DNA of 64,000 nt, from positions 235,170 through 299,169 of the forward strand of contig CACLSR010000002.1 in the NCBI GenBank assembly GCA_902609685.1. Direction: 5' to 3'. This DNA comes from an uncultured Pelagibacteraceae bacterium. GTDB taxonomy: Bacteria; Pseudomonadota; Alphaproteobacteria; Pelagibacterales; Pelagibacteraceae. A model generated the notes under the pieces. It searched no databases. It worked only from the letters and a program-made list of their open reading frames with translations, and had not been told where the DNA came from. Shown here in pieces: positions 48,397 through 57,008 of this stretch. Numbering within the stretch: the stretch's first letter is position 1; each line of letters opens with the position of its first letter. Both the position numbers and the translations under genes were made by a program.

Positions 48397-49510
48397 GAAT
48401 ACTTTATTTGGTATCTATTATGATTGGTGGAAAAATATTGATAAGTTTCTTTTTTCACTTATTGTTTTATTATTTTTAACAGGTTTATTTTTTTCCTTAG
48501 TTTCCACATCATTAATTGCCTCTGATAAATTGAACACAAATGATTATCAATTTTTTTTCAAACATTTAGTTTTTATTTTGTTAGGGATTGTTATAATTTT
48601 TTTATTATCCTCAATCAAAAAAGAACAACTTCTAAAATATTCTTCTCTATTCTTTTTTTTATCATTAATATTTTTAATTTTAGTACCTATAATTGGGGTA
48701 GAAGTTAAGGGTTCAAAAAGATGGATAGATCTATACTTTCTACCTAGATTTCAACCGATAGAGTTAGTAAAGCCATTTCTTATCATTTTTATAAGTTTGA
48801 TATTGTGCAGCCAAAAATTTAGCAACATTTATTTAAAGTATTTATTATCTTTTATAATAACTTTAGGTATTGCCTTATTATTATCATTACAGCCAGATAT
48901 AGGACAAACTCTTTTAGTTTTTTTTAGTTGGTCGGTTTTAATATTTACTTCGGGTATAAGTATATTTTTACTTTTCTTTTTATTTTCATCAATTGTTTTG
49001 ATATTTTTTTACTTAATTTTTTTTGTTTCGAAATTTACATACATTAAAAATAGAATAATATCTTTTTTAGACTCTGAAACTGGAACTTATAATTTTCAAT
49101 CAGACAAAGCTTTAGAGTCTATTACGAGTGGAGGCTTTTTTGGGAAAGGTATAGGAGAGGGGACTTTAAAAAATAGAGTCCCAGAGGCACATACAGATTA
49201 TATTATTTCAGTAATTTCTGAAGAGTTTGGTGTAATTGCCATAATTTTAATCTTTTTATTGTTTTTAATTTTTATTTACTCAGTATTTAAAAAAGTTAAT
49301 TTTGAAAATGATGAAACTATTAAATTAATTTTAGTTGGATCTATAAGCCTTATATTAATGCAAACTATAATTCACATTGGAGTAAATATTAGATTATTTC
49401 CTACAACTGGTATGACATTACCATTTATAAGTTATGGTGGTTCCTCAATAATTAGTATTTCAATTTTATCTGGAATAATTTTGAACTTTACAAAAAGAAA
49501 TCTAAATTAG
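48386..49510 (+). CDS. ftsW: Septal peptidoglycan glycosyltransferase FtsW (SEDS family)
   Basis: FtsW polymerises lipid II at the septum with FtsI. The 374-residue protein has about ten membrane helices. SEDS landmarks are GSKRWIDLYFLPRFQPIELV with the conserved Arg and Glu, LQPDIGQTLLVFFSW with the catalytic-type Asp, GTLKNRVPEAHTDYIISVIS, and the C-terminal TTGMTLPFISYGGSSII. It overlaps murD by 11 nt and is followed by murG after 1 nt. Confidence 0.97.
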   Translation: MEIKNTLFGIYYDWWKNIDKFLFSLIVLLFLTGLFFSLVSTSLIASDKLNTNDYQFFFKHLVFILLGIVIIFLLSSIKKEQLLKYSSLFFFLSLIFLILVPIIGVEVKGSKRWIDLYFLPRFQPIELVKPFLIIFISLILCSQKFSNIYLKYLLSFIITLGIALLLSLQPDIGQTLLVFFSWSVLIFTSGISIFLLFFLFSSIVLIFFYLIFFVSKFTYIKNRIISFLDSETGTYNFQSDKALESITSGGFFGKGIGEGTLKNRVPEAHTDYIISVISEEFGVIAIILIFLLFLIFIYSVFKKVNFENDETIKLILVGSISLILMQTIIHIGVNIRLFPTTGMTLPFISYGGSSIISISILSGIILNFTKRNLN

Positions 49511-49511
49511 A

Positions 49512-50576
49512 ATGAATGAAAATTACTTGATAACAACAGGAGGATCAGGGGGCCATGTAATCCCCGCATTAATACTTTATGAACATTTGTCTAGAGATGC
49601 AAATGTAATTATCACAACTGATAAAAGGGGCTTAAAATATTTAAATGATGAAAATTATCAATTAAGAATTATTGATACCCCAAGGTTAAATAATATATTT
49701 TTATTTCCAATAAATTTAATATTAGTAATTATACTGACAATAAAATCATATTTATTATTAAAAAAAAATAATATTAAAAAATTATTCTCCACCGGGGGAT
49801 ATATGTCTTTTCCATTGTTGCTTGCAGCAAAAATCTTAAGATTAAAGATTTACCTGCTAGAACCCAATCAAGTTTTGGGTAAAGCAAATAAATTTTTTTT
49901 AAGTTCATGTGAAAAAATAATTTGTTACAAAGAAAAGATAAAAAACTTTCCACCCAAATACAAAAATAAAATTGAAACTATATTTCCCTTAGTTAAAGAA
50001 AAATTTTATTGTTTAAAACAAAAAAATTTTAACCATCAAAAATTAGATTTATTGATTGTTGGAGGAAGTCAGGGAGCGAATATTTTTGATATTAATCTCA
50101 AAAATAAAATTGTTAATATTTCAAAAAAACACTCAATTAGAATTTTGCATCAAACAAATGAAAAAAATATCCTAAATTTGAGAAATTTCTATAATGAAAA
50201 TAATGTTGAATGTTTAATCTTCAGTTTCAATAAAAACTTTGAAGAAATAATTAATAATACAGATATTTGTATAACTAGGGCAGGTGCCTCAACCTTGGCT
50301 GAATTATCTTTATTAAACATACCATTTATTGCAGTGCCTTTACCAAATTCAAAGGACAATCATCAATATGAAAATGCTTTATTTTACAAAGAGAAAGAAT
50401 GTTGTTGGATGCTTAATCAAGATACATTTGAGGACAATATAGAGCAGCTTCTAACTAGTATATTATCTGATAATTCAGAATTTTTGCAAAAAAAGGAAAA
50501 TTTAAAAAAATTAAATTACAAAAATACTTGGACTAATGTACATCAAAAAATATTAAATATTATTAATGAAAATTGA
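49512..50576 (+). CDS. murG: UDP-N-acetylglucosamine transferase MurG
   Basis: MurG adds GlcNAc to lipid I to form lipid II at the inner face of the membrane. The 354-residue GT-B protein has the glycine-rich TTGGSGGHVIPALILYEHL at the start, FSTGGYMSFPLLLAAKIL, LLEPNQVLGKAN, a second Rossmann domain with LLIVGGSQGANIFD, and the UDP-sugar site ITRAGASTLAELSLLNIPF with PLPNSKDNHQYENA. It lies between ftsW and murC and overlaps murC by 11 nt. Confidence 0.97.
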   Translation: MNENYLITTGGSGGHVIPALILYEHLSRDANVIITTDKRGLKYLNDENYQLRIIDTPRLNNIFLFPINLILVIILTIKSYLLLKKNNIKKLFSTGGYMSFPLLLAAKILRLKIYLLEPNQVLGKANKFFLSSCEKIICYKEKIKNFPPKYKNKIETIFPLVKEKFYCLKQKNFNHQKLDLLIVGGSQGANIFDINLKNKIVNISKKHSIRILHQTNEKNILNLRNFYNENNVECLIFSFNKNFEEIINNTDICITRAGASTLAELSLLNIPFIAVPLPNSKDNHQYENALFYKEKECCWMLNQDTFEDNIEQLLTSILSDNSEFLQKKENLKKLNYKNTWTNVHQKILNIINEN

Positions 50577-51960
50577 ATTAGCAAAAACTGAGGTTATTCA
50601 CTTCATTGGCATCGGTGGTATCGGAATGAGTGGACTTTCTTTAATTATGAACGGGAAAGGATTTAAAGTCCAAGGTAGTGACCTGTCATCAAATAAAAAT
50701 ATAGATAGATTGAAAAAAGAAAAAATAAAAGTTTTTATTGGTCAAAAAAAACAAAATTTAAAGAATGCAACAATAGCAGTTATTTCCTCAGCAATAAAAA
50801 AAAATAATTCAGAATACATTGAGGCTAGAAGAAAAAAACTTCCAATTATTACTAGAGGAAGAATGTTAGCTCACATTGTTTCTCTTATGAAAAATATTGT
50901 TGTGGTTGGTTCACATGGTAAAACCACAACAACTTCTTTAATTACCTCAATATTACAAAAAACCAAATTAGATCCAACAATTATTAATGGAGGGGTAATT
51001 AATTCTATCAAAAACACTGCTAAGTTAGGAAAGAGTGATTGGACAGTTTTGGAAGCAGATGAATCTGATGGAAGTTTCCTTCACATACCTCCTACTTATT
51101 CAATTATTACAAATATAGATAGAGAACATATGGATTTTTATAAATCTATGGATGACTTAGAGAAATATTTTATTAATTTTATAAAAAAAGTTCCTTCTTT
51201 TGGAAAATCATTTATTTGTTTAGATGACCCTGTAAATAATAAAATAATTAAAAAATTAAAGAATAGAAATTTTTATACCTATGGACTTCATTCAAAATCA
51301 AACTTTTTAATTAAGAATATAAATCAAAACAAAACCTTTACAGAATTCGACATATTAGTAAATGTCCCAAATAAGAAAAGAATAAAGATTAAAAAAATAA
51401 GAATTCCATTAATAGGTATTCATAATGTAAGAAATTCTGTTGCAGCTACTGCTGTTGCAATTACTATTGGTATTTCAATTTCTGATATAAAAAAAGGATT
51501 AAAAAATTTTAAAGGTGTTCAAAGAAGATTTAATAAAATATTTACTTACAACAATATTGATTTTTATGATGATTATGCTCATCATCCAACTGAAATAAAA
51601 GTAGTTTTGGATGGTGTAAATAAAGTTTATAAAGATTATGAAAAAGTTTGTATTTTTCAACCACATAGAGTTTCAAGACTTAAAGATTTGAGAAAAGAAT
51701 TCTCTTTTGCATTTAAGAGTGCCGATATTGTTGTTTTATGCCCTGTATATTCAGCAGGAGAAAAAATAAAGTTAGGGTTTAATTATATAAATTTTGCTAA
51801 GGAGATAATAAAAAATTCAAAAGTAAAATTATTCTTAGTAAATGATAATTTTCAACTGGCTAAATTTATAAAAAGAAATATGAGTGGAAAAAAAATTGTA
51901 GTTGGAATGGGTGCGGGTTCCATCTCTAATTGGATGAGGGAACTCCCAAAATTAATATAA
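50566..51960 (+). CDS. murC: UDP-N-acetylmuramate-L-alanine ligase MurC
   Basis: MurC adds L-alanine to UDP-MurNAc, the first peptide step. The 464 residues begin with the UDP-binding HFIGIGGIGMSGLSLIM. The ATP site VGSHGKTTTTSLITSIL is near residue 114, EADESDGSFLHIPP and NIDREHMDFY are present, and the substrate loop FYDDYAHHPTEIK follows. The C-terminal domain ends with VVGMGAGSISNWMREL. The stop codon overlaps the murB start (TAATG). Confidence 0.98.
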   Translation: MKIELAKTEVIHFIGIGGIGMSGLSLIMNGKGFKVQGSDLSSNKNIDRLKKEKIKVFIGQKKQNLKNATIAVISSAIKKNNSEYIEARRKKLPIITRGRMLAHIVSLMKNIVVVGSHGKTTTTSLITSILQKTKLDPTIINGGVINSIKNTAKLGKSDWTVLEADESDGSFLHIPPTYSIITNIDREHMDFYKSMDDLEKYFINFIKKVPSFGKSFICLDDPVNNKIIKKLKNRNFYTYGLHSKSNFLIKNINQNKTFTEFDILVNVPNKKRIKIKKIRIPLIGIHNVRNSVAATAVAITIGISISDIKKGLKNFKGVQRRFNKIFTYNNIDFYDDYAHHPTEIKVVLDGVNKVYKDYEKVCIFQPHRVSRLKDLRKEFSFAFKSADIVVLCPVYSAGEKIKLGFNYINFAKEIIKNSKVKLFLVNDNFQLAKFIKRNMSGKKIVVGMGAGSISNWMRELPKLI

Positions 51961-52868
51961 TGAAATTAGATCAACTAAAAACATTGTTTGGAGAATTTGA
52001 TGAAAATGTAAGATTTGAGCACGATCTTAAAAAAAAAAATTGGTTTAATATTGGTGGAAAAACAAAAGTTTTTTTTAAAGCTAACAATCTTCAAGAACTG
52101 ATTAAATTTTTAAAAATTGTAAATAATCAGGAAAAAATATTTATTCTTGGAGCAGGTTCTAACACTTTAATATCTGATGATTTATTTGATGGTATAGTTA
52201 TAAAATTAGGAAAAAATTTTAATAACATCTCACTTCTTGGAGATGATGTGATAATTGCTGGCAGCGCTGTGACTGATAAGTCTTTATCAGACTTTGCTGT
52301 AAAAAATAGGCTAAGTGGATTTGAGTTTTTATCTTGTATACCAGGCACAATAGGAGGTGGAATTAGAATGAACGCAGGTTGTTTTAACAAAGAATTTAAA
52401 GATATACTGATATCAGTTCAAGCAATCGATAAATCTGGAAATATTATTACTATTCCAAGTAAAGAAATTAAATTTGAGTATAGAAAAAGTAATTTATCCG
52501 ATGATTTAATCTTTTTAAGTGCTTCATTCAAAGGGTTAAAATCTAGTTCTTTTCAAATAAAAAATGAAATTGAGAATTTAGTAAAAAAAAAAGAAAAAGC
52601 ACAACCTACTCGAGTCAAAACTAGCGGAAGCACTTTTAAAAATCCTAAATCACAAACAAGTAAGAAAGTTTGGGAGTTAATTAAAGAGTCAGTTCCTTTA
52701 GACAAAAGATTTGGAGATGCCTGTATTTCAGAAAAACATTGCAATTTTTTTGTAAATAAGGGTAGCGCTTCTTTTAATGATATGAACAATTTAATTGAAT
52801 TCGTATCAAAAGAGGTTTTAGAAAAAACCGGTATAAAATTAGAAAAAGAAATTAAGATTTTAAAATAA
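51960..52868 (+). CDS. murB: UDP-N-acetylenolpyruvoylglucosamine reductase MurB
   Basis: MurB is the FAD enzyme that reduces UDP-GlcNAc-enolpyruvate to UDP-MurNAc. The ATG at 51960 overlaps the murC stop and gives 302 residues; the frame extends to 51930 inside murC without similarity. Features are NWFNIGGKTKVFFKANN, the FAD-binding FILGAGSNTLISDDLFDGIV, FEFLSCIPGTIGGGIRMNAG, and the type I C-terminus with the catalytic Ser in RVKTSGSTFKNPKSQT. The C-terminal Glu-containing helix is also present. Confidence 0.96.
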   Translation: MKLDQLKTLFGEFDENVRFEHDLKKKNWFNIGGKTKVFFKANNLQELIKFLKIVNNQEKIFILGAGSNTLISDDLFDGIVIKLGKNFNNISLLGDDVIIAGSAVTDKSLSDFAVKNRLSGFEFLSCIPGTIGGGIRMNAGCFNKEFKDILISVQAIDKSGNIITIPSKEIKFEYRKSNLSDDLIFLSASFKGLKSSSFQIKNEIENLVKKKEKAQPTRVKTSGSTFKNPKSQTSKKVWELIKESVPLDKRFGDACISEKHCNFFVNKGSASFNDMNNLIEFVSKEVLEKTGIKLEKEIKILK

Positions 52869-52869
52869 A

Positions 52870-53781
52870 TTGAATAAAATATTAATAATTTCAGGTGGTA
52901 TTTCAAAAGAAAGAGCAATCAGCCTTGATACTGGAAGACAAGTAGCTAGGGAATTAAAGAAAAATGATTATTTGATAAAAATAACAGAGCCAAATTTTCA
53001 GTTATTTGATGTTATTAAAAAATTCAAACCAAACAAAATTTTCAATGCGTTACACGGTCAGTTTGGTGAGGATGGTTATATCCAAACAATATTAGAGAGT
53101 TTTAAAATTCCTTATACTCATTCAGGTGTGATTTCATCATCAATAGCAATGGATAAAGTGTTATCAAAAAAGATTTTTATTAAGAACAAAATATTGACTC
53201 CAAAATTCCTCACCTTTTCTTTCGGCAAAGATGAAAAAAATATTGTTAGAACTATTGAAAAAAAACTTAAATTTCCAGTTGTGATAAAGCCAATCAATGA
53301 AGGCTCAAGCGTAAATGTGTTTATATGTACAAAAACAGATATCAAAAAAAAATTGAAGTATTTAGAAAATTATAAAAATATAATTATTGAAGAATTTATC
53401 CCTGGTAGAGAGATTCAGGCCGCAATGATTGGCTCCAAGAAACTTGGCGCAATTGAATTAAAACCAAAAAGAAAATTTTATGATTATCAAGCAAAATATA
53501 ATCCAAAAGCAAAAACGGAGCACATTATACCAGTGGATTTACCAAAAAAAAAATATGAACAATTAATGAAAATTTCTTCCAAAGCACACAGTTTAATAGG
53601 TTGTCGAGGAGTTACTCGTTCAGATTTCAAATATTACAGGGGTAAGTTTTATCTTTTAGAAATTAATACTCAGCCAGGAATGACAAAACTTTCTTTAGTT
53701 CCTGAGATTGCTGCATTTCGTGGTATAAGTTTTATTAAACTTATTGAATTAATTTTGAATGATGCTTCAACAAATAAATAA
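52870..53781 (+). CDS. ddl: D-alanine-D-alanine ligase
   Basis: Ddl makes the D-Ala-D-Ala dipeptide that the MurF half of the upstream fusion adds to the precursor. The 303-residue ATP-grasp protein uses a TTG start 1 nt after the murB stop, with no alternative in frame. Landmarks are ISGGISKERAISLDTGR, IFNALHGQFGEDGYIQTILE, the ATP-binding FPVVIKPINEGSSVNVF, RSDFKYYRGKFYLLEINTQP, and GMTKLSLVPEIA. The stop overlaps the ftsQ start region by 23 nt. Confidence 0.97.
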   Translation: MNKILIISGGISKERAISLDTGRQVARELKKNDYLIKITEPNFQLFDVIKKFKPNKIFNALHGQFGEDGYIQTILESFKIPYTHSGVISSSIAMDKVLSKKIFIKNKILTPKFLTFSFGKDEKNIVRTIEKKLKFPVVIKPINEGSSVNVFICTKTDIKKKLKYLENYKNIIIEEFIPGREIQAAMIGSKKLGAIELKPKRKFYDYQAKYNPKAKTEHIIPVDLPKKKYEQLMKISSKAHSLIGCRGVTRSDFKYYRGKFYLLEINTQPGMTKLSLVPEIAAFRGISFIKLIELILNDASTNK

Positions 53782-54430
53782 GAAAATTATTTTTTATATT
53801 TCTTTAGTAATCATTCTAGGTACTTTCAACAACAAAAATTTGAAAAATTTTGATCTTCCTAAAATTAATATGGTCAATATTGAGGGAATAGAATTTAATG
53901 ATAATGAATATTTAAAAATAATGAATTTGATAAAATTAAATAATCTATTATCTATTCAAAAATCTCAGATAAAAGAAATATTAGATTCTAATAATTTGAT
54001 TAAAGAATATGAAGTATTTAAAAAATATCCATCATCTATTGAAATCAAAATTGAAAAAACAAATTTTTTAGCATCTACGAATATAAATGGAAAAAATTAT
54101 TTAGTTGGATCTAATGGAAAATTTATATATACCAAAGACTATTCTCAAAATTTACCTTTTATTTTTGGAAATTTTGAAACAGAAAAATTTTTAGAATTTA
54201 AAAATATAATCCTTCAAACTGAATTGAAATATAATAACATTAAAAATTTCTACTATTTTCCCTCAGGGAGATGGGATATTGAAATGAATTCAGGAGTTTT
54301 AATAAAATTACCAATCACCGGAATAAAAGAGTCATTAAATTTATCAATTGATTTACTTGATGATATAGAATTCAGTAATATAAAAATTTTGGATATACGT
54401 CAAAAAAATCAAATTGTTGTAAATGATTAG
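53759..54430 (+). CDS. ftsQ: Cell division protein FtsQ
   Basis: FtsQ is the bitopic divisome scaffold that binds FtsL-FtsB. The 223-residue protein has a short cytoplasmic start, one membrane helix (KIIFYISLVIILGTF), a POTRA-like domain with KINMVNIEGIEFNDNEYLKI and KKYPSSIEIKIEKTNFLAS, and a beta domain with the FtsQ-type GNFETEKFLEF and NSGVLIKLPITGI segments. Two adjacent ATGs (53759, 53762) are possible. It is short for an alphaproteobacterial FtsQ (often about 300), having lost most of the cytoplasmic N-terminus. The following short ftsA overlaps it by 8 nt. Confidence 0.9.
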   Translation: MMLQQINKKIIFYISLVIILGTFNNKNLKNFDLPKINMVNIEGIEFNDNEYLKIMNLIKLNNLLSIQKSQIKEILDSNNLIKEYEVFKKYPSSIEIKIEKTNFLASTNINGKNYLVGSNGKFIYTKDYSQNLPFIFGNFETEKFLEFKNIILQTELKYNNIKNFYYFPSGRWDIEMNSGVLIKLPITGIKESLNLSIDLLDDIEFSNIKILDIRQKNQIVVND

Positions 54431-55127
54431 AGAAACAGATTTTCAAACTTATCTTTATTTAAATCATAATCAATTTATTATTTATGTTGTCGAAATTTTA
54501 ACAAATGAAAAAATTTACTCTGAAAAATTTAAAATAGAAGAAAATTCTACAGAATTAAAATTTAGTAAATTGGATGAATTTTTAAACAATAATATATTTA
54601 AGATTGAAAAAAAATTAAATAATTTTATTAAAGACTTATATGTTATTTTAGATAGTAAGGAATTTCACTCAATAAAATTGTCAATCAAAAAAGACAATAA
54701 TGGAAATCTTTTAAACTCAGAGACTTTAATTCATCCATTAAGTGATTTAAAAAATTTATGTCAATCGAACTTACAAAATAATAAAATTATCCATTTTTTT
54801 ATAGAAAAATACGTGATAGACAATAAATTTTATACAAATTTACCAGAAAATGTTAATTGTAATATTTTTTCTTTAGATACAGAATTTATCTGTCTCTCAA
54901 AAAATTTAATTGAAAATATAGAAAAGACTCTAAAAAAATATCATATTTCGTTAATTCAAATTATAAGCGCGGGCTATGTAGAAAAATTTAAAGATAATAC
55001 TGATAACAATATTTTCACAACAGCTAGTAGAATTATTTCAGGCCACAATAGCAATGAGGTTTTGCTGACAGGTAAAATTGACAAAAAACATGGTTTTTTT
55101 GAGAGATTCTTTAATTTTTTTAATTAA
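54423..55127 (+). CDS. Minimal FtsA-like protein: 1C-type domain plus membrane helix, no ATPase lobes
   Basis: This 234-residue product occupies the ftsA position between ftsQ and lpxC. The N-terminus (FQTYLYLNHNQFIIYVVEIL) lines up with the first FtsA strand pair but lacks the phosphate-binding GT-x-K loop. Residues about 105-186 follow the FtsA 1C subdomain: KIIHFFIEKYVIDN matches the IPQEYxID block, and NLIENIEKTLKKYHISLIQI then ISAGY matches the helix before the family SAGLASS-type block. After about residue 190 the 1B/2A/2B lobes of a normal 410-430 residue FtsA are missing. The last residues (KKHGFFERFFNFFN) form an amphipathic helix like the FtsA membrane-targeting sequence. The overlap with ftsQ and intact frame argue for a used gene. 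The FtsA relation is my alignment by eye. Confidence 0.7.
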   Translation: MIRETDFQTYLYLNHNQFIIYVVEILTNEKIYSEKFKIEENSTELKFSKLDEFLNNNIFKIEKKLNNFIKDLYVILDSKEFHSIKLSIKKDNNGNLLNSETLIHPLSDLKNLCQSNLQNNKIIHFFIEKYVIDNKFYTNLPENVNCNIFSLDTEFICLSKNLIENIEKTLKKYHISLIQIISAGYVEKFKDNTDNNIFTTASRIISGHNSNEVLLTGKIDKKHGFFERFFNFFN

Positions 55128-55190
55128 TTAGTAGTTTATCGTAATATTTGTTGTTTTCAGTTTTTTTCTTAACACATTAAAAGTCTTGTT

Positions 55191-56111
55191 GTGTCATTAT
55201 TAAGTCAAAAAACTTTAAAAAAAACAGCAACTTTTAGTGGAGTTGGACTTCATAATGGTAAATTAGCAAAAGTGTTAGTAAAGCCCTCTGAACCAAATAC
55301 AGGAATTGTTTTTAAAAGAGTAGATTTACAATCAAACAATTATGTTTACCCAAGTTTTACTAACGTAACTAATACATTATTAAATACAACTATATCTAAT
55401 GAGCATGGAGTAAAAGTATCAACTATAGAACATTTAATGGGTGCTCTATTTGGATTAGGGATTGATAATGCGCTGGTAGAAATAAATAATGAAGAGGTAC
55501 CAATTTTAGACGGTTCAGCAAAAGAATTTATAGAAATTTTAAAAAGTTGTGGATTAGAAAAAAGTGAAGCGCCTATTAAGATAATCAAGATAAAAAAAAA
55601 AATAACATGTCATTTTGGAGAGAAATTTATTTCCATAGAACCTTCTAAGTTAAGTTTGGATATTAATTTTAAATTGAAATTTGAGGATTGTTTGATTGGA
55701 AATCAAGAAAACAAAGTAAACGTGTATGAAGATGATTTGGTAGATATTTTTAACTCAAGAACATTTTGTTTATTCGATGATGTAGAAAAAATTAAAGAAA
55801 AAGGACTTGCAAAAGGTGGGAGTTTAGATAATGCAATTGTTGTTAAGGGTAATGAAATCTTAAATTCTGAAAAGCTTAGAAATCCTAAAGAGTTTGTTAA
55901 CCACAAAATACTAGATTGTATTGGAGACCTCTACACTAGTGGATATAGAATAATCGGAAGCGTAAACTGCTCACAAGGGGGCCATTTCCTCACAAATCAA
56001 TTGTTAAAAAAAGTGTTTGAAAATAAAGAAAACTTTTCAATAGTTGAGATACAAGAAAGAAATCTACCACACACTATTTTGAACAAAACCTTATTAAGAT
56101 CGATTGCTTAA
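55191..56111 (+). CDS. lpxC: UDP-3-O-acyl-N-acetylglucosamine deacetylase LpxC
   Basis: LpxC is the zinc deacetylase that commits precursor to lipid A synthesis, so this organism makes or retains the lipid A pathway. The 306 residues start with GTG. Motifs are TATFSGVGLHNGK, the first zinc His in STIEHLMGALFGLGIDNA, the DGSAKEFIEIL segment, the zinc-binding NHKILDCIGDLYTSG with the His-x3-Asp element, and the catalytic His near GGHFLTNQLL. A 63-bp gap separates it from the short ftsA; this is where ftsZ would lie in a standard dcw cluster. Confidence 0.97.
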   Translation: MSLLSQKTLKKTATFSGVGLHNGKLAKVLVKPSEPNTGIVFKRVDLQSNNYVYPSFTNVTNTLLNTTISNEHGVKVSTIEHLMGALFGLGIDNALVEINNEEVPILDGSAKEFIEILKSCGLEKSEAPIKIIKIKKKITCHFGEKFISIEPSKLSLDINFKLKFEDCLIGNQENKVNVYEDDLVDIFNSRTFCLFDDVEKIKEKGLAKGGSLDNAIVVKGNEILNSEKLRNPKEFVNHKILDCIGDLYTSGYRIIGSVNCSQGGHFLTNQLLKKVFENKENFSIVEIQERNLPHTILNKTLLRSIA

Positions 56112-56158
56112 AATATATTGATCTTTGAAATTTTCAGTTAAGTCTGTATAAAACTAAT

Positions 56159-57007
56159 ATGTTTAGGTTAAAGATTTTAGTTTGTTTTGTAATTATAACT
56201 TTATTTGCTTCATGCACAAAAGAGCCAATTAAAAAGTCAATAATTAAAGAAAAAAGTTTGGAGTCACAGGTGTTAGGGGCCTACAAAGAGGGTATGGAAG
56301 CTTTAAATGATGGAGATGTTCTATTTGCAGCAAAAAAATTTAATGAAGCAGAAATATTATTTCCACAAGCAGATTCAGCACCTCAATCAGCATTAATGGC
56401 CGCATATTCATATTATACTCAAGATTATTATGGCGATGCTATTGCTGAACTTAAAAGATTTCTAAAAGTTTATCCTACTTATAAAGACTTGGGATATGTG
56501 TATTATTTGTTAGGAATTTGTTATTATGAACAGATTGTCGATGAGAAAAAAGATTTACAATCAATTGTAAATGCTAAGAAAAATTTTGAAATTATTCTTA
56601 AAGAGTATCCTAATACAGAATATGCGATTGATGCAGAATTTAAAATAGATTTAATAAAAGACATTCTTGCAGCTAAAGAAATGTACTTAGGAAGATATTA
56701 TTTTGATAGAAAAAAATGGATACCAGCAATAAATAGATTTAGAGAAATAATTGATAATTACGATACAACTATCTATGCAGAGGAAGCTCTACACAGATTA
56801 GTTGAGGTTCACTACACAATTGGCTTAGTTAATGAAGCTGAAAAATATGCACAATTATTAGGATACAATTATCAATCATCTAAATGGTATGAGAATTCTT
56901 ATAGTTTATTTGATAAAACTTACAAAAAAAGAAAAAAAGAAAGATTTAATACTTATAAGAAAAAAACTGGTGGATTAATTAAAAAATTTAAAACTCTTTT
57001 AGAATGA
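56159..57007 (+). CDS. bamD: Outer membrane assembly lipoprotein BamD
   Basis: BamD is the essential lipoprotein of the beta-barrel assembly complex. The 282 residues begin with a lipoprotein signal peptide ending in the lipobox LFASC, with Cys20 as the lipidated residue, a substrate for Lgt. Tetratricopeptide-like helices fill the mature part, including the first repeat with AAKKFNEAEILFPQADSAPQ and AIAELKRFLKVYPTYKDLGY, and YYLGICYYEQI. It lies directly upstream of ligA. In many alphaproteobacteria recN stands between bamD and ligA; here it does not. Confidence 0.95.
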   Translation: MFRLKILVCFVIITLFASCTKEPIKKSIIKEKSLESQVLGAYKEGMEALNDGDVLFAAKKFNEAEILFPQADSAPQSALMAAYSYYTQDYYGDAIAELKRFLKVYPTYKDLGYVYYLLGICYYEQIVDEKKDLQSIVNAKKNFEIILKEYPNTEYAIDAEFKIDLIKDILAAKEMYLGRYYFDRKKWIPAINRFREIIDNYDTTIYAEEALHRLVEVHYTIGLVNEAEKYAQLLGYNYQSSKWYENSYSLFDKTYKKRKKERFNTYKKKTGGLIKKFKTLLE

Positions 57008-57008
57008 A

